Shown: in pieces, positions 43,493 to 53,466 of the stretch
How positions within the stretch are numbered: position 1 is the first letter of the stretch
How the letters are laid out: the number at the start of each line of letters is the position of its first letter
Assembly (NCBI GenBank): GCA_000169995.1
Contig: AAZW01000023.1
Coordinates: 1-64,000 of the forward strand
Source: Vibrionales bacterium SWAT-3
Lineage (GTDB): Bacteria > Pseudomonadota > Gammaproteobacteria > Enterobacterales > Vibrionaceae
Direction of reading: 5' to 3'
DNA: 64,000 nucleotides
Position numbers and translations under genes: made by a program
Notes under the pieces: generated by a model
Database searches by the model: none
Told to the model about the DNA's origin: nothing
The model's input: only the letters and a program-made list of their open reading frames with translations

Positions 43493-44840
43493 GGCTCTTC
43501 TCCGCTTAGATGAGTCTATAAACTAACAATAAAACCGCTAACACATTGATTTACAATCGCTTCCCACCTTATATATCAGTGTTGTAGTTTGTCGTTATTA
43601 TCTTCCGCTCTATTTAACTTTAAAGGCCAATCCGTACAGTCTGTAACGCTTGAAGAAAGCTCTCATTCAGTACTCGTCAAGTGCAAGCGAGATAGACGCT
43701 GTAAAGTTGTTGATCCTGAGACTGGAGCTCCGCGCACCGTCGACCACTACGTTCACCGTCGCCTGTCGGATTTACCTGTCAGTGGTCGCCCTTGCGTTAT
43801 AGAAATTGAATTGGCTCAGACAAGGGATAGGCTCGGCCGAAGGTTGATTGAAGAGGCTGATTTTGTTGATAAGGGGAGTCGTTATACAAAGAGGTTCTGT
43901 CACTTTATTAGTGGACTGTGCCGCTATATGAGCATCCACGCAGTGTCGAAGCATTTAGACATACGCTGGGAAACCGTGAAAAATATCGATAAAGCATTCC
44001 TTCTCTCTACCTTGCCTGCTTTAGAGCCTAAGAAGTTGACCAACCTTGTTCATATTGGCGTTGATGAAGTCGCCAGGGCTAAAGGCCATGATTATATGAC
44101 CGTCGTTTATGATCTCGTTTCAGGACAACTTATTTGGGTTGACCATGGGCGGACTTCAAACGTACTCATCAACTTTTTTGAACAATTATCACCGCAAACG
44201 AGAGACGGCATCCAAGCGGTATCAATGGATATGGGGCAATCTTACCAATCAGCAGTGAGAAACGCTCTTCCGAATGCAGACATCGTTTTTGACCGGTTTC
44301 ACGTTATGCAGAACTACTCTCTTCTGATAAGGAAAGAGCGTAATAAAGCGTTTAGGAAAGGAACACATGACGAGAAGAAAATGCTTAAAGGGACGCTATT
44401 TTTACTCCTCAAAAATGCGCCGAAATTAAGCGATAAGCAGTCAGATAGGCTAGATGATTTACTGGAAAGCAATAAGACTCTTTGTACGATTTATATGCTC
44501 AAAGAGCAGCTTCAAGCCTTATGGGATGAACGTAATTTTGACTTGATGATCGCAGCGCTTGATGCGTGGTGCCAGCTTGCTAAAAAGACGAGGATCTTAT
44601 CTCTCATCAACTTTGCAGACGCGCTTTGGGAGAGAAGAGTTGGGATCTGCAACTATGCAAAATATAAGCTGACGAATGCCCGAGTGGAAGCAGGGAATGT
44701 ATCGATAGGTCTTCTTAGACGGAGAGCCCGAGGAGTAAGGGATACTGATTACTTTAAATTGAAGATTAGACAAACCTCAATCCTAGAAACTCACTCTACC
44801 ATTTATCCGGAAATCAAGCTCATCTAAGCGGAGAAGAGCC
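43493..44840 (+). mobile_element. ISL3-family insertion sequence nested in the IS3 orfB
   Basis: The element is 1348 bp with perfect 22-bp inverted repeats (GGCTCTTCTCCGCTTAGATG plus AG) at 43493-43514 and 44819-44840. It is flanked by direct repeat GGGACGA at 43486-43492 and 44841-44847. That is 7 bp, while ISL3 elements usually give 8; the outer base differs (A versus C). Complete and possibly active. Confidence 0.93.
43589..44827 (+). CDS. ISL3-family transposase
   Basis: The 412-residue protein has an N-terminal region matching the ISL3 zinc-finger/HTH segment and a DDE_Tnp_ISL3 catalytic domain: HIGVDEVARAKGHDYMTVVY near 153-172, VSMDMGQSYQSAVRNALP near 213-230, VFDRFHVMQNY near 235-245 and NARVEAGN near 367-374. 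The start is TTG at 43589. The stop codon lies inside the right inverted repeat, as often seen in compact elements. Confidence 0.92.
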   Translation: MSLLSSALFNFKGQSVQSVTLEESSHSVLVKCKRDRRCKVVDPETGAPRTVDHYVHRRLSDLPVSGRPCVIEIELAQTRDRLGRRLIEEADFVDKGSRYTKRFCHFISGLCRYMSIHAVSKHLDIRWETVKNIDKAFLLSTLPALEPKKLTNLVHIGVDEVARAKGHDYMTVVYDLVSGQLIWVDHGRTSNVLINFFEQLSPQTRDGIQAVSMDMGQSYQSAVRNALPNADIVFDRFHVMQNYSLLIRKERNKAFRKGTHDEKKMLKGTLFLLLKNAPKLSDKQSDRLDDLLESNKTLCTIYMLKEQLQALWDERNFDLMIAALDAWCQLAKKTRILSLINFADALWERRVGICNYAKYKLTNARVEAGNVSIGLLRRRARGVRDTDYFKLKIRQTSILETHSTIYPEIKLI

Positions 44841-45560
44841 GGGACGATATGGCTACCGCCGTATTCACTTGGAACTAAAAAATCGGGGGTTCGTGCTTAA
44901 TCACAAAACGGTTCAAAGGCTTATGGCTCAGCTCAACCTTAAATCGACGGTCAGGATTAAAAAGTATCGTTCATACCGAGGAGAGTCTGGAACAGCTGCT
45001 CCCAACGTGCTTGAAAGAGATTTTAGTGCGACTCAACCCGATGAAAAATGGGTAACTGATGTCACGGAGTTTAAAGTCAAAGAGCAGAAAGTATACTTAT
45101 CTCCCGTTGTCGACTTGTTTACTCAGGAGGTGGTTGCTTATAGAGTGGCCAAGAATGCCTGCTTGCCGCTTGTCACGGATATGCTAACGGAGGCTATATC
45201 AACGCTTAAACCCAACTCAAAGCCAATTATACATAGCGACCAAGGTTGGCAATATCGTCATCGACAGTATCAGAAAAAGGTAGCGGAGAGTGGGTTAACG
45301 CAAAGCATGTCGAGAAAAGGTAACTGCTTGGATAATACTGTTGCTGAAAATTTTTTTGCTTTACTCAAAACAGAGATGTATCACAACCAAAGCTTTGAAG
45401 ATGCAGATGCTCTGATAGCGCAAATCAAAGAGTATATCGAGTACTACAATACCAAACGTATAAAAGTGAAACTAAAAGGCCTGACTCCGATAGAATATCG
45501 AACTCAGGCCTTGAAAGCCGCTTAACAGAAATGTCCAACTTTACGGGGTCACTTCACTCA

Positions 45561-45572
45561 GTGCTGGCTTTT
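45561..45572 (+). terminator. Right arm of the split fbp terminator
   Basis: GTGCTGGC followed by TTTT, complementary to 42765-42772 on the other side of the IS3 element. Confidence 0.88.
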
Positions 45573-45597
45573 GTTGTCTCATAAGGTGATTAACTAG

Positions 45598-45954
45598 TTA
45601 GGAATCATTATTCCGCTTACACCAGTCACCCGAAAGTATTTCTTTATTAGCTGTTAGATCAAGCTGATACAAATATACCCATGCTAATCCAAATATAGTC
45701 TCTATTTGCTCGCGACGATACTCGACAGGCACATCTTCTAGCCGATCGAGCGACTCCAAAACTTCGTCGTTAATCATATAGACCTCCCCAGCGACACTTT
45801 TCTTTCCAAAAATCATCGCGGGATAAGCATCTAGGTCAAAAAGCGCGTATTCCTCTGGAGTATCAAACCTACCTAGTAATTTACAACCCTTCAAATAATG
45901 ATGATTCGATTGACCCTGTCTCAAGGTTCCATAAACAAAAACAAGATGCTTCAT
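45598..45954 (-). CDS. ytfP: Gamma-glutamylcyclotransferase-like protein YtfP
   Basis: A small protein (118 residues from ATG 45954, which has a GGGGGA site) of the GGCT/AIG2-like fold. The N-terminal substrate loop VYGTLRQGQSNHHYL is clear. Biological substrate is not established; proposed to process gamma-glutamyl groups. Follows tamB on the minus strand as in E. coli tamA-tamB-ytfP. Confidence 0.9.
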   Translation of the reverse strand: MKHLVFVYGTLRQGQSNHHYLKGCKLLGRFDTPEEYALFDLDAYPAMIFGKKSVAGEVYMINDEVLESLDRLEDVPVEYRREQIETIFGLAWVYLYQLDLTANKEILSGDWCKRNNDS

Positions 45955-46028
45955 AAATCCCCCACAAGCCATTCACGTAAGCGCGTTAAATGAATGGCTA
46001 AAACATTGCCGATCGAACTCAAACAGCT

Positions 46029-49000
46029 CTACTCGAACTCAAATTGATAAAGAAGGTCTACCGCGCTGTCGAGACCCGAAACGGCTTCAACGTAGAGATC
46101 CTGCATCAATCGATAACGAACGGTAAACTCACCAAGCGAGTTGAAGATACCAACGCCATACTTAACCTGTAAACCAGGCAGGATGTAACCACTTACCGTG
46201 ACTTGTGAGTCGTCGCCAGAGCCTGCGGTATCCAGTTGCAAATCTTGTACACCAAAGGCCTCACCAATCTCACCAACGACCTTACCGCTCTTCGCTAAGC
46301 TCAAGCTAATTAAGGTCGTTGTCATTGAGCCATTCGACTCGCCATCAATATCTTGACCGCGCAAGATGTATGAAAGAGCATTTGCTTGCGGCATCGCAGG
46401 ATCAGAATAAATCTCAATGGCTGGCTCTGTCGCAGGTCCTGTCACTCGAATACCAGCTGTCACATCATCTTGAGTATTGTCAGGGTTACGAATCGCATTG
46501 ATCGCAACGTATGGCTGATCCGGTGGCCCATTCATTAAGATTTTTCCCTCTTCGATAAGCAGGTCTTGTCCAAACGATTGGTAGGTACCGTTAACGATGT
46601 TGACCTCGCCCGTCACAAACGGGCCTTGGTCTTTTTGAGCCACATTCAGCTTACCGACCAATTCACCTTCAAGGCCAAAAGCGGACAATTTAAAGTCATC
46701 ACCGATTGAGATATTAATATTGGTCATCACATTAAATGGAATAGTCGATTCGCCTTCAGGTTGCAGGTCTTTATTCAGAATAACCTGATCAGAAGAAACA
46801 CCAACTGCAGACGGTGGCAAGTCTTCAACCACAATGCGTCCCCACGGTAATGCAATGTCACCAGTAATTTTTGCAAGCTCAGGCGTAACGTCTATGGTCA
46901 TATCAGGGACGACCTTAACCTTGACCATAGGTGGAACAACCACCATCAACTCATCAGCAAACACCCTAACGTTCGAATGCCATGCTTGAAGATCTTGCCA
47001 CTCACCAGAGCCTTCGATATCCAACTGACCATCTGGTGTTTCCACGTTAGCGTCAAGCTTGGCGCTATAACCATTAAAGTCGAGATCAATGCGACCATCT
47101 TTCACATCAATCGGAGTTACATCACCTTTGACTTGAATTCCATCCACAGAGAATTGACCAAAGACTTGAGGGTGCATCAAAGAACCTTTCACCTGCAGGT
47201 CACTCGCAAGGTCGGCTTTCAACAAGCTGTATTCACCTAAAATTGGCTGTAAGAAATCCAAATGGAAGGTCGTCAACTTAATCGCAGCATCGACCATTTT
47301 ATCGTGTGCAAGAACATCAGGCAGTGACACGGTACCAGACAGGTCACCGTTATCGGAAACATCCAGTTTGAAGTCTGCATCTAGCTTGTTGTCTTTCAAT
47401 TGAGCATTTAGGGCAATGCTCTCCCAACCGATTGTGATTGGCTCACCGACTTGCTGTACAGCCTGACCTTTTGGCATATCAAGGTTTACTGTTACCTCTG
47501 GCTGGCCTTGTTCCGACCACTTAGCATGAGCTTTAACATTTACTAAGCCTTGTAGCTCAGTCTCTTTTGGAACAAAAGCTTTAATCTGATCGAAGTCGAA
47601 CTGATTGATTGCAATCTTAGCCTCACCCGACTTCCCAGCACGGATGTCTTCGTCCAGACACACACTCGAACCAGCTTGCTTCCAACAGTGCGCTTGAACA
47701 TCAGCAAACTGCTTGTCGACATCCGCCTTAATAGAAACGGGTTTATCAAGCACCCAAGGGCCTTGTTGAGTGGTGATTTTTACTCGGTCTAACGAGCCAT
47801 CCCAAATGAGAGAAGGCTTCTGAATCAACTCGCCAGAAATTGCTAGGCTTGTAGAGACAATGTCAGATATCACATCTAGAGTCACAGTGTGCTTTTTCTC
47901 ACCGCCACTCACGGTCAAATCAATGCTTTCGACGTTTTGTTCTTGATAAGTTAAATTTTTAGCCTTTAAAGCAAGGTCAGCTTGCGCTTCGGGTAACGGA
48001 AGTGGGACCACAGAACCATTAAGTGATAATGACTCAAGCGTTGCCTCGTTATTCCAGTCCACCTTATTTACATTCAGTGTCAGGTCGACCTTAGGCTCTT
48101 GAGTTGGGCCGCTAAGTTGGATGTTACCAATCACTTGTCCTTTCAAATCAGGAACACTTTTCACCAGCTCAGGGAAGTAAACATCAACACCCATATCCCA
48201 CTGTTTATCAAGCTGCCCCTGAGCCTTAATTGAGTTCACACCGTGAGCCAAACTCAAACCGCTGGTTTTCAGTTTAGGCTCACCGCTGGCGCTGCGATCA
48301 GATGCCGACAACTGACCTTCGATATCTAACGGGTAATCACGCAAGATACCTTCAATATCAAGCTTAGGTAGCTCAATGGCCCAGCCCCCAGCCTCAGTCA
48401 ATTCACCCGATGTGACTAAACTACCGCTAATATTGCCCTCAGCTTCAGGCCACTGCAGACCGGGTTGAATATCTTTAAGGGTCACATCCGCTTGCCAATT
48501 AACGAGCTTTGCCCAGTTAGCTTTGACCGTACCATTGAGCTCACCGCCCAAGGTGTTCAGTTTCAGTCGCTCAAGCTCTATTTGTTCAGTGGTACCTTTA
48601 CCTTGTAGGTCGATGACTAGAGCAGGGATTTCATTACCATCGGCTTCACCTTTAAGCTGAACATTAAAGCCATCTAATGAGCCATCAGCCTTAAAGCGCT
48701 CAATTTCGGCTTGGTAATCACTTTTACCAGCTAGGGGCCATTGTGCTTGTCCCTCTTCTAACAGTAAATCAAATGGCAGCGTCGGCTCTAAAGGTTGAAG
48801 TTCTCCAGAGAGCTTGGCTTCTATCAAGTCAGAAAACTGCGAGTCGAGCTGCAGCTTAGCCACACTCCCCTGTACTTTCAGTGATAACTTCTGACCAGCA
48901 AGGTCGGTGTCCTTCACCTTAGCATCCAATGAAAGCTCTAAAGGATAGCCATCTTTCAGCTCAACCTTAGTAGAAAGGTTCGCGCTCGCCTGCGGCATAT

Positions 49001-49787
49001 CGAGCTCAAATGTTGAAACATCCACTTTATGCCCGCCCGCTTGAGCTTCGAGTCCAAGATGATTGACAACTATTGGGGTTTCTTGCACTAAGGTGAAGTG
49101 ATTTAAATCAAAGCGCTCTAACACAACCTGTAACGGAATCCAGACCTCGGGCAGCTCAATTGCTGTTTTCACCGCAGGCTCTGGTTCGACAGGTTCTGCC
49201 TGTGGTTCTTCCGTCGATTCAGCAAGTTTTACTTTAAGGTCGTTGAACAGGGTTGGCGATACCGTCAGCTTTTCACCCTGCATACTCAAGGCAGTTGAAA
49301 ACAAACCCCACTCGATTTCATGCCCTAGAATATTCAGTTTGATATCAGACAAAGCGATGCGATTGATCACGATTGGTAGCGGCGTTTTCACCGATATCAC
49401 TGGCGGAGTCGGTTCAGTTTCTTCTTCAGAAGCTGGAGGTAATTCCGTAAATGCCAAGTCCAAACCTTGAATCGCTAAGCGGTCGACACACAACTTAGGG
49501 TCGAGTAAACAGCGAGGATTAATAGCCAATACCAGCTTTTCCACTGTGGTATCGATATGGAGGCTATCATCTTTGAATTGAACATTATTAAGCGTAAAAC
49601 TCGGGAACAGAGCACCTTTTGTGCTCCCCACTTTAAGTTGTGGCAGAGCTTTTTCAGCGCCCCACAACACAGTATTTAAGCCAGGATTTGTAAACAGTAC
49701 AAAACCGAGCAGGGCTATCAACAACAGCAAAATAGACGTCAAGGAAATCGACGTCCATTTTATGCATTTGCCCATCACTTTGATCAT
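46029..49787 (-). CDS. tamB: Translocation and assembly module subunit TamB
   Basis: TamB is a large inner-membrane-anchored AsmA-like protein that bridges the periplasm to TamA, assisting autotransporter assembly and phospholipid transport. The 1252-residue protein has an N-terminal membrane helix (about 15-35), a long beta-taco body and a C-terminal DUF490/TamB domain (about 900-1252) ending in YQFEFE. ATG overlaps the tamA stop by ATGA. Confidence 0.95.
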   Translation of the reverse strand: MIKVMGKCIKWTSISLTSILLLLIALLGFVLFTNPGLNTVLWGAEKALPQLKVGSTKGALFPSFTLNNVQFKDDSLHIDTTVEKLVLAINPRCLLDPKLCVDRLAIQGLDLAFTELPPASEEETEPTPPVISVKTPLPIVINRIALSDIKLNILGHEIEWGLFSTALSMQGEKLTVSPTLFNDLKVKLAESTEEPQAEPVEPEPAVKTAIELPEVWIPLQVVLERFDLNHFTLVQETPIVVNHLGLEAQAGGHKVDVSTFELDMPQASANLSTKVELKDGYPLELSLDAKVKDTDLAGQKLSLKVQGSVAKLQLDSQFSDLIEAKLSGELQPLEPTLPFDLLLEEGQAQWPLAGKSDYQAEIERFKADGSLDGFNVQLKGEADGNEIPALVIDLQGKGTTEQIELERLKLNTLGGELNGTVKANWAKLVNWQADVTLKDIQPGLQWPEAEGNISGSLVTSGELTEAGGWAIELPKLDIEGILRDYPLDIEGQLSASDRSASGEPKLKTSGLSLAHGVNSIKAQGQLDKQWDMGVDVYFPELVKSVPDLKGQVIGNIQLSGPTQEPKVDLTLNVNKVDWNNEATLESLSLNGSVVPLPLPEAQADLALKAKNLTYQEQNVESIDLTVSGGEKKHTVTLDVISDIVSTSLAISGELIQKPSLIWDGSLDRVKITTQQGPWVLDKPVSIKADVDKQFADVQAHCWKQAGSSVCLDEDIRAGKSGEAKIAINQFDFDQIKAFVPKETELQGLVNVKAHAKWSEQGQPEVTVNLDMPKGQAVQQVGEPITIGWESIALNAQLKDNKLDADFKLDVSDNGDLSGTVSLPDVLAHDKMVDAAIKLTTFHLDFLQPILGEYSLLKADLASDLQVKGSLMHPQVFGQFSVDGIQVKGDVTPIDVKDGRIDLDFNGYSAKLDANVETPDGQLDIEGSGEWQDLQAWHSNVRVFADELMVVVPPMVKVKVVPDMTIDVTPELAKITGDIALPWGRIVVEDLPPSAVGVSSDQVILNKDLQPEGESTIPFNVMTNINISIGDDFKLSAFGLEGELVGKLNVAQKDQGPFVTGEVNIVNGTYQSFGQDLLIEEGKILMNGPPDQPYVAINAIRNPDNTQDDVTAGIRVTGPATEPAIEIYSDPAMPQANALSYILRGQDIDGESNGSMTTTLISLSLAKSGKVVGEIGEAFGVQDLQLDTAGSGDDSQVTVSGYILPGLQVKYGVGIFNSLGEFTVRYRLMQDLYVEAVSGLDSAVDLLYQFEFE

Positions 49788-51496
49788 AATTCTGGCCCTA
49801 AACTAAAGTGCAGTTGGAACTCGTCACCTTTCTTCGCATCTAGGCCCCAAGCAAAATCTAAACTGACAGGGCCAACCGGCGATGCCCAACGAACACCGAC
49901 ACCGGTACCGTGCTTCCATTCTGGCGTATCATTGAATGCATCACCTATATCGTAAAAGGCTGCCCCCCACCAATTTCCAACCAAACGGTATTGATACTCA
50001 AATGAACTGGTTGCAATGTACTTTGCACCGGTGAGTGCACCACTTTCATCTCGAGGAGAGATCGACTCATAGCCATAACCTCGAATACTGTTATCACCAC
50101 CAGCAAAGAATCTGAGCGAGGGAGACAGTTTCTCAAATTCATCGGCAAAGTTACCACCAAATTGAAGGCGGGTTAGACCACGATGGTTATTACCAATGCT
50201 ACGAATCCAAGCCGTTTGTCCTTGAAAACGTACCACCTTGGTTTCCGACAATAAGGTGTCATCACCCGCCTCAACCATGATGGTTTGTTTATCCCCCCAC
50301 ATTGGCATCGAGCCACCACGAGTTCGAGTTCGTGAAAACGAAATACCCGGCAAGACGAATTGCGCCAAATCGTCTTGTAAACCTTGCTCATAGTTTTCAA
50401 CCAAGTATCGAATGAACACGGTGCGCTGCCAGCCATTATCAAGGCGCCAATACCTTTCTAACGCTAGGTTCGATTCCAAACTTTTGGTGTCACGGTTATC
50501 CAAGTTTTTCATACCGTACTTAACTTGATAGTAGTCGTTCAGCACGTCATCCAGAGGGATTTTATAGGTAGCGGTAATCGTCTGTTCAGGTTTAGAAATC
50601 GACAGGCTGCTATTGAAGCTATGGCCTTGTTCATTAACCCAAGGTTTTTTCCACTTCAGAGTGCCTTTTACGCCAAGGTCGGTGGATACACCGATACCCG
50701 TTTCAATTTGGTTACGCGCTTGAGGAGCAAGGCTAACCTTCATTGGAATTTCTCGACCTTCACCCAGTTGACTTAAATCTGGTTCAACAAAAACCGAAGA
50801 GAACCAATCGGTATTGGACAGGTTTTGGTTGTACTCGCCAACCTTAGTAATCGAGTAAGGTTCACCATCTTTAAACGGCTTGAGCGATTGAACCCTATCA
50901 TCTTCTATTTGGCTGCCCGTTACCGTGGTAGTGCCAAAGTGATAACGAATACCACTGTTGTAGTGAAGGCGAATGTAAGCTCGATTCAACTCAGGAGCCA
51001 CTTCTAGCTTACTGAGCTCATACGAGCCATCGAAGTAACCTTTGGCTAATCCAAGGTTGCGCATCGATGATTTCAAAGAGTCGTAGTTACCATGATTGAG
51101 GATCGAACCTTTGGATAGCTTACTCTTAGCAATCAAGGCTAAAAAATCTGGATCATCTTTGGCTTCCCCGCTCAGCACGATGTCTGATTCGTAAATAAGA
51201 ACGGGCTCTCCCCGATCAACAGTTACAGTCAGTTCAGTTTCATCTTGGGAGTGAGAAAAAGTGATAATCGGTTGGTAGTAACCTAACGCATTGAGTGCTT
51301 CTTTAATCATAGATTCCACGCGAGACTGGAACCTTAATGAAATCGCATATTCTTCTTCAGGCACAGCACTTAGATAAGCATCAACATTATCTTCTAGCGC
51401 TCCATCAAGCCCTTTAATCTCAAGGGAAACGTCAGCAAAAGCGAGCGTCGATGACAATAGAGTGCCAAACAGAACTGGTAAAGTTTTTCTTATCAT
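49784..51496 (-). CDS. tamA: Outer-membrane assembly protein TamA
   Basis: TamA is a BamA-family outer-membrane beta-barrel with three POTRA domains. The 570-residue protein has a signal peptide (MIRKTLPVLFGTLLSSTLAFA|DVSL), POTRA domains (about 22-255) and a 16-strand barrel with FFAGGDNSIRGYGYESISPRD near 467-487 and a terminal LHFSLGPEL. Overlaps tamB by four bases. Confidence 0.95.
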   Translation of the reverse strand: MIRKTLPVLFGTLLSSTLAFADVSLEIKGLDGALEDNVDAYLSAVPEEEYAISLRFQSRVESMIKEALNALGYYQPIITFSHSQDETELTVTVDRGEPVLIYESDIVLSGEAKDDPDFLALIAKSKLSKGSILNHGNYDSLKSSMRNLGLAKGYFDGSYELSKLEVAPELNRAYIRLHYNSGIRYHFGTTTVTGSQIEDDRVQSLKPFKDGEPYSITKVGEYNQNLSNTDWFSSVFVEPDLSQLGEGREIPMKVSLAPQARNQIETGIGVSTDLGVKGTLKWKKPWVNEQGHSFNSSLSISKPEQTITATYKIPLDDVLNDYYQVKYGMKNLDNRDTKSLESNLALERYWRLDNGWQRTVFIRYLVENYEQGLQDDLAQFVLPGISFSRTRTRGGSMPMWGDKQTIMVEAGDDTLLSETKVVRFQGQTAWIRSIGNNHRGLTRLQFGGNFADEFEKLSPSLRFFAGGDNSIRGYGYESISPRDESGALTGAKYIATSSFEYQYRLVGNWWGAAFYDIGDAFNDTPEWKHGTGVGVRWASPVGPVSLDFAWGLDAKKGDEFQLHFSLGPEL

Positions 51497-51689
51497 GCTT
51501 AATTGGTGAAGAAGTTATCAATACGTTAATAATCAAAAAGAAATAATACCGCTAAAAAGGCATTGAGTCTGTAAGAAATCCTGTAATAACACGGTCTAAT
51601 TTAAAGACTTATTTAATACGAACCAAGAGCTAAATACGCCTACAGTTACAAAAGCCGACGCGGTAAACGTATGCGAAAAGGAATATAAC

Positions 51690-52319
51690 ATGCTAAACAA
51701 ACAACAACTGGTTTCCGCAGCAACCGCATTACCGGGAAATGCCGCTCCAATTCAAATTACTGAGCGCCATTTCGTTAACCAAACGGACTTACTCGCCGCT
51801 CCTTCTGGTTCCCAACAACAAGTGTTATTAGGTATGGGATGTTTCTGGGGCGCTGAGCGCCTGTTCTGGCAATTGGACGGCGTGTTCTCTACGTCCGTTG
51901 GCTACGCTGGTGGTTACACTAGCAACCCAACCTATGAACAAGTGTGTACCGGACAAACTGGCCACACTGAAGTCGTTCGTGTCATTTTTGATAGCGAGAA
52001 AACGTCTTTAGCACAACTACTTGAGACCTTCTGGGAGCGTCATGACCCAACTCAGGGGATGCGCCAAGGTAATGATTTAGGTACACAATACCGCTCGGCT
52101 ATCTACACCTTCAGTGAAGAGCAACAAGCCATTGCTGAACAATCTCGCCAAGATTACCAAAGAGCCATTACCGATTCTTTAGGCAACGAAATCACAACGG
52201 AAGTTCTGCCTGCAGGGAAATATTTTTTTGCTGAGACCTACCACCAGCAATATCTAGCCAAAAACCCTAACGGCTACTGTGGATTGGGCGGAACAGGGGT
52301 TTGCTTCCCACCACAATAA
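51690..52319 (+). CDS. msrA: Peptide-methionine (S)-S-oxide reductase MsrA
   Basis: MsrA repairs oxidised methionine. It is 209 residues with catalytic Cys51 in [10 protein letters not shown] and recycling cysteines Cys197 and Cys205 in the C-terminal [14 protein letters not shown]. The E. coli-type N-terminal extension is present. Divergent from tamA; same neighbourhood as in E. coli. Confidence 0.97.
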   Translation: MLNKQQLVSAATALPGNAAPIQITERHFVNQTDLLAAPSGSQQQVLLGMGCFWGAERLFWQLDGVFSTSVGYAGGYTSNPTYEQVCTGQTGHTEVVRVIFDSEKTSLAQLLETFWERHDPTQGMRQGNDLGTQYRSAIYTFSEEQQAIAEQSRQDYQRAITDSLGNEITTEVLPAGKYFFAETYHQQYLAKNPNGYCGLGGTGVCFPPQ

Positions 52320-52356
52320 AGGGCAGTTGGGCTGTACTACCTTAAACGTTATCCAT

Positions 52357-52386
52357 AAAAAAGGGCTTCCATTCGGAAGCCCTTTT
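52357..52386. terminator. Terminator between msrA and ytfK
   Basis: Perfect stem AAAAGGGCTTCC/GGAAGCCCTTTT with loop ATTC, serving both convergent genes. Confidence 0.92.
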
Positions 52387-52429
52387 CGCTGTTAATCTAT
52401 TTGAAGCAAGACCAATCAATAAAGCTTAA

Positions 52430-52630
52430 TTACATCGGCATAGCAGCAATCGTGCCGTTAACTTCTTTAAAAATAGTGAGCTTTTGTTTATCTGAAACTT
52501 CAGGAAGCAGCACTTTACCATGGTCGAAGCGAAACTCTCCGACACCTTCGATGGCAAACTGGCCTTTGAATAGGACTTTAACGAAACGCGCCACCTGATG
52601 TGGGCGGTAAGTAGAAAATTTTCTTAACAT
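52430..52630 (-). CDS. ytfK: YtfK family protein (DUF1107)
   Basis: A 66-residue protein matching E. coli YtfK in FSTYRPHQVARFVKVLFKGQ, and FRFDHGKVLLPEVSDKQKL. In E. coli YtfK stimulates SpoT-dependent (p)ppGpp accumulation under phosphate or fatty acid starvation; whether this copy does so is inferred. Located between msrA and ytfJ, the same neighbourhood as in E. coli. Confidence 0.88.
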   Translation of the reverse strand: MLRKFSTYRPHQVARFVKVLFKGQFAIEGVGEFRFDHGKVLLPEVSDKQKLTIFKEVNGTIAAMPM

Positions 52631-52882
52631 ATTACAACCTCAATTCCATTTGAGTACTACTGTCACGCACCTGAACACGACCGTATTCTAAGCACATTTA
52701 ATCGCTAATTCCTTTAGCAAACAGCAAGATAATCTGTTGTTCATCTTGATATCGTTGCATTATACCCTTTGGTAACAAGCCTGCAACTTATTTCTACATC
52801 GTACGATAAAAAAGTTAAAGAGGCATTTTTCAAATTTCATATTATACTTCCAATGCAAACCAACAAGCGGAACAAAAATATA

Positions 52883-53434
52883 ATGAAAAACAAAACTCTA
52901 CTGGCTTTATTAGCCGCAGCCTCTCCACTCTTCGCCAATGCTCACAACTTATCTGTAGGTTCAACTCTTCCTGCCGTTGATGTTAGCAACTATGGTGAAA
53001 TCGTTCTAAAAGACGGAGCTACAGGATATCAAGCTTGGGCAACCAAGGATCTTCTGGGTAAAGTCCGTGTCGTTCAAGCTATCGCAGGCCGCAGCAGCTC
53101 TAAAGAGCTTAATGCACCACTGATGGCAGCAATTACAGCATCCAAATTTTCAGAAGATAGCTACCAAACCACCACCATTATCAACCAAGATGATGCAATT
53201 TGGGGCACAGGCTCTTTTGTAAAATCATCAGCTGAAAGCAGTAAAGAAGAGTTCCCATGGTCTTCTATGGTTTTGGATGAAAGTGGCACCGTAGCTTCAT
53301 CATGGGCTCTTAAAGAAGAGAGCTCAGCGATTATCGTGCAAGACAAACAAGGTAAAATCTTGTTTGTTAAAGAAGGCGCACTTGACGAATCTGAGGTCAC
53401 GCAAGTCATTGAATTGATTAAAGCGAGTCTTTAA
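52883..53434 (+). CDS. ytfJ: YtfJ family periplasmic protein
   Basis: A 183-residue secreted protein; ATG 52883 (MKNKTLLALLAAASPLFANA) gives a signal peptide cut before HNLSVG, whereas the longer ORF from 52769 does not. It matches E. coli YtfJ through GKVRVVQAIAGRSSSKELNA, YQTTTIINQDDAIWGTG, and EESSAIIVQDKQGKILF. It has a thioredoxin-like fold without the CXXC pair. Function unknown. Confidence 0.9.
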   Translation: MKNKTLLALLAAASPLFANAHNLSVGSTLPAVDVSNYGEIVLKDGATGYQAWATKDLLGKVRVVQAIAGRSSSKELNAPLMAAITASKFSEDSYQTTTIINQDDAIWGTGSFVKSSAESSKEEFPWSSMVLDESGTVASSWALKEESSAIIVQDKQGKILFVKEGALDESEVTQVIELIKASL

Positions 53435-53466
53435 TCAGATATTCACCTCTTTTTCGAGACCTTATC

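Larger units (their letters stand above)
43304..45525 (+). pseudogene. IS150-group transposase OrfB, split by ISL3
   Basis: The 5' part (43304-43492) reads NKEKAVIALTLKGKYPLKHL ... YHEHKGR in the -1 frame. After the ISL3 element the frame resumes at 44842 with GRYGYRRIHLELKNRGFVLN and continues to 45525. The 3' part carries the integrase core with DFSATQPDEKWVTDVTEF, VVDLFTQEVVAY, HSDQGWQY and NTVAENFFALLKTE, covering the DDE residues. Together about 288 residues, as in InsK. Disrupted in the HTH_21 region, so inactive. Confidence 0.92.
42776..45556 (+). mobile_element. IS3-family (IS150 group) insertion sequence, interrupted
   Basis: Ends TGAACTGACCCCCAATAGTT and, inverted, TGAAGTGACCCCGTAAAGTT share an extended terminal repeat typical of the IS150 group. 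A 3-bp direct repeat CTC flanks it at 42773-42775 and 45557-45559. Without the nested element it is about 1.43 kb, normal for the group. It encodes orfA and a frameshifted orfB that is split by an ISL3 element, so it cannot make intact transposase. Confidence 0.93.
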
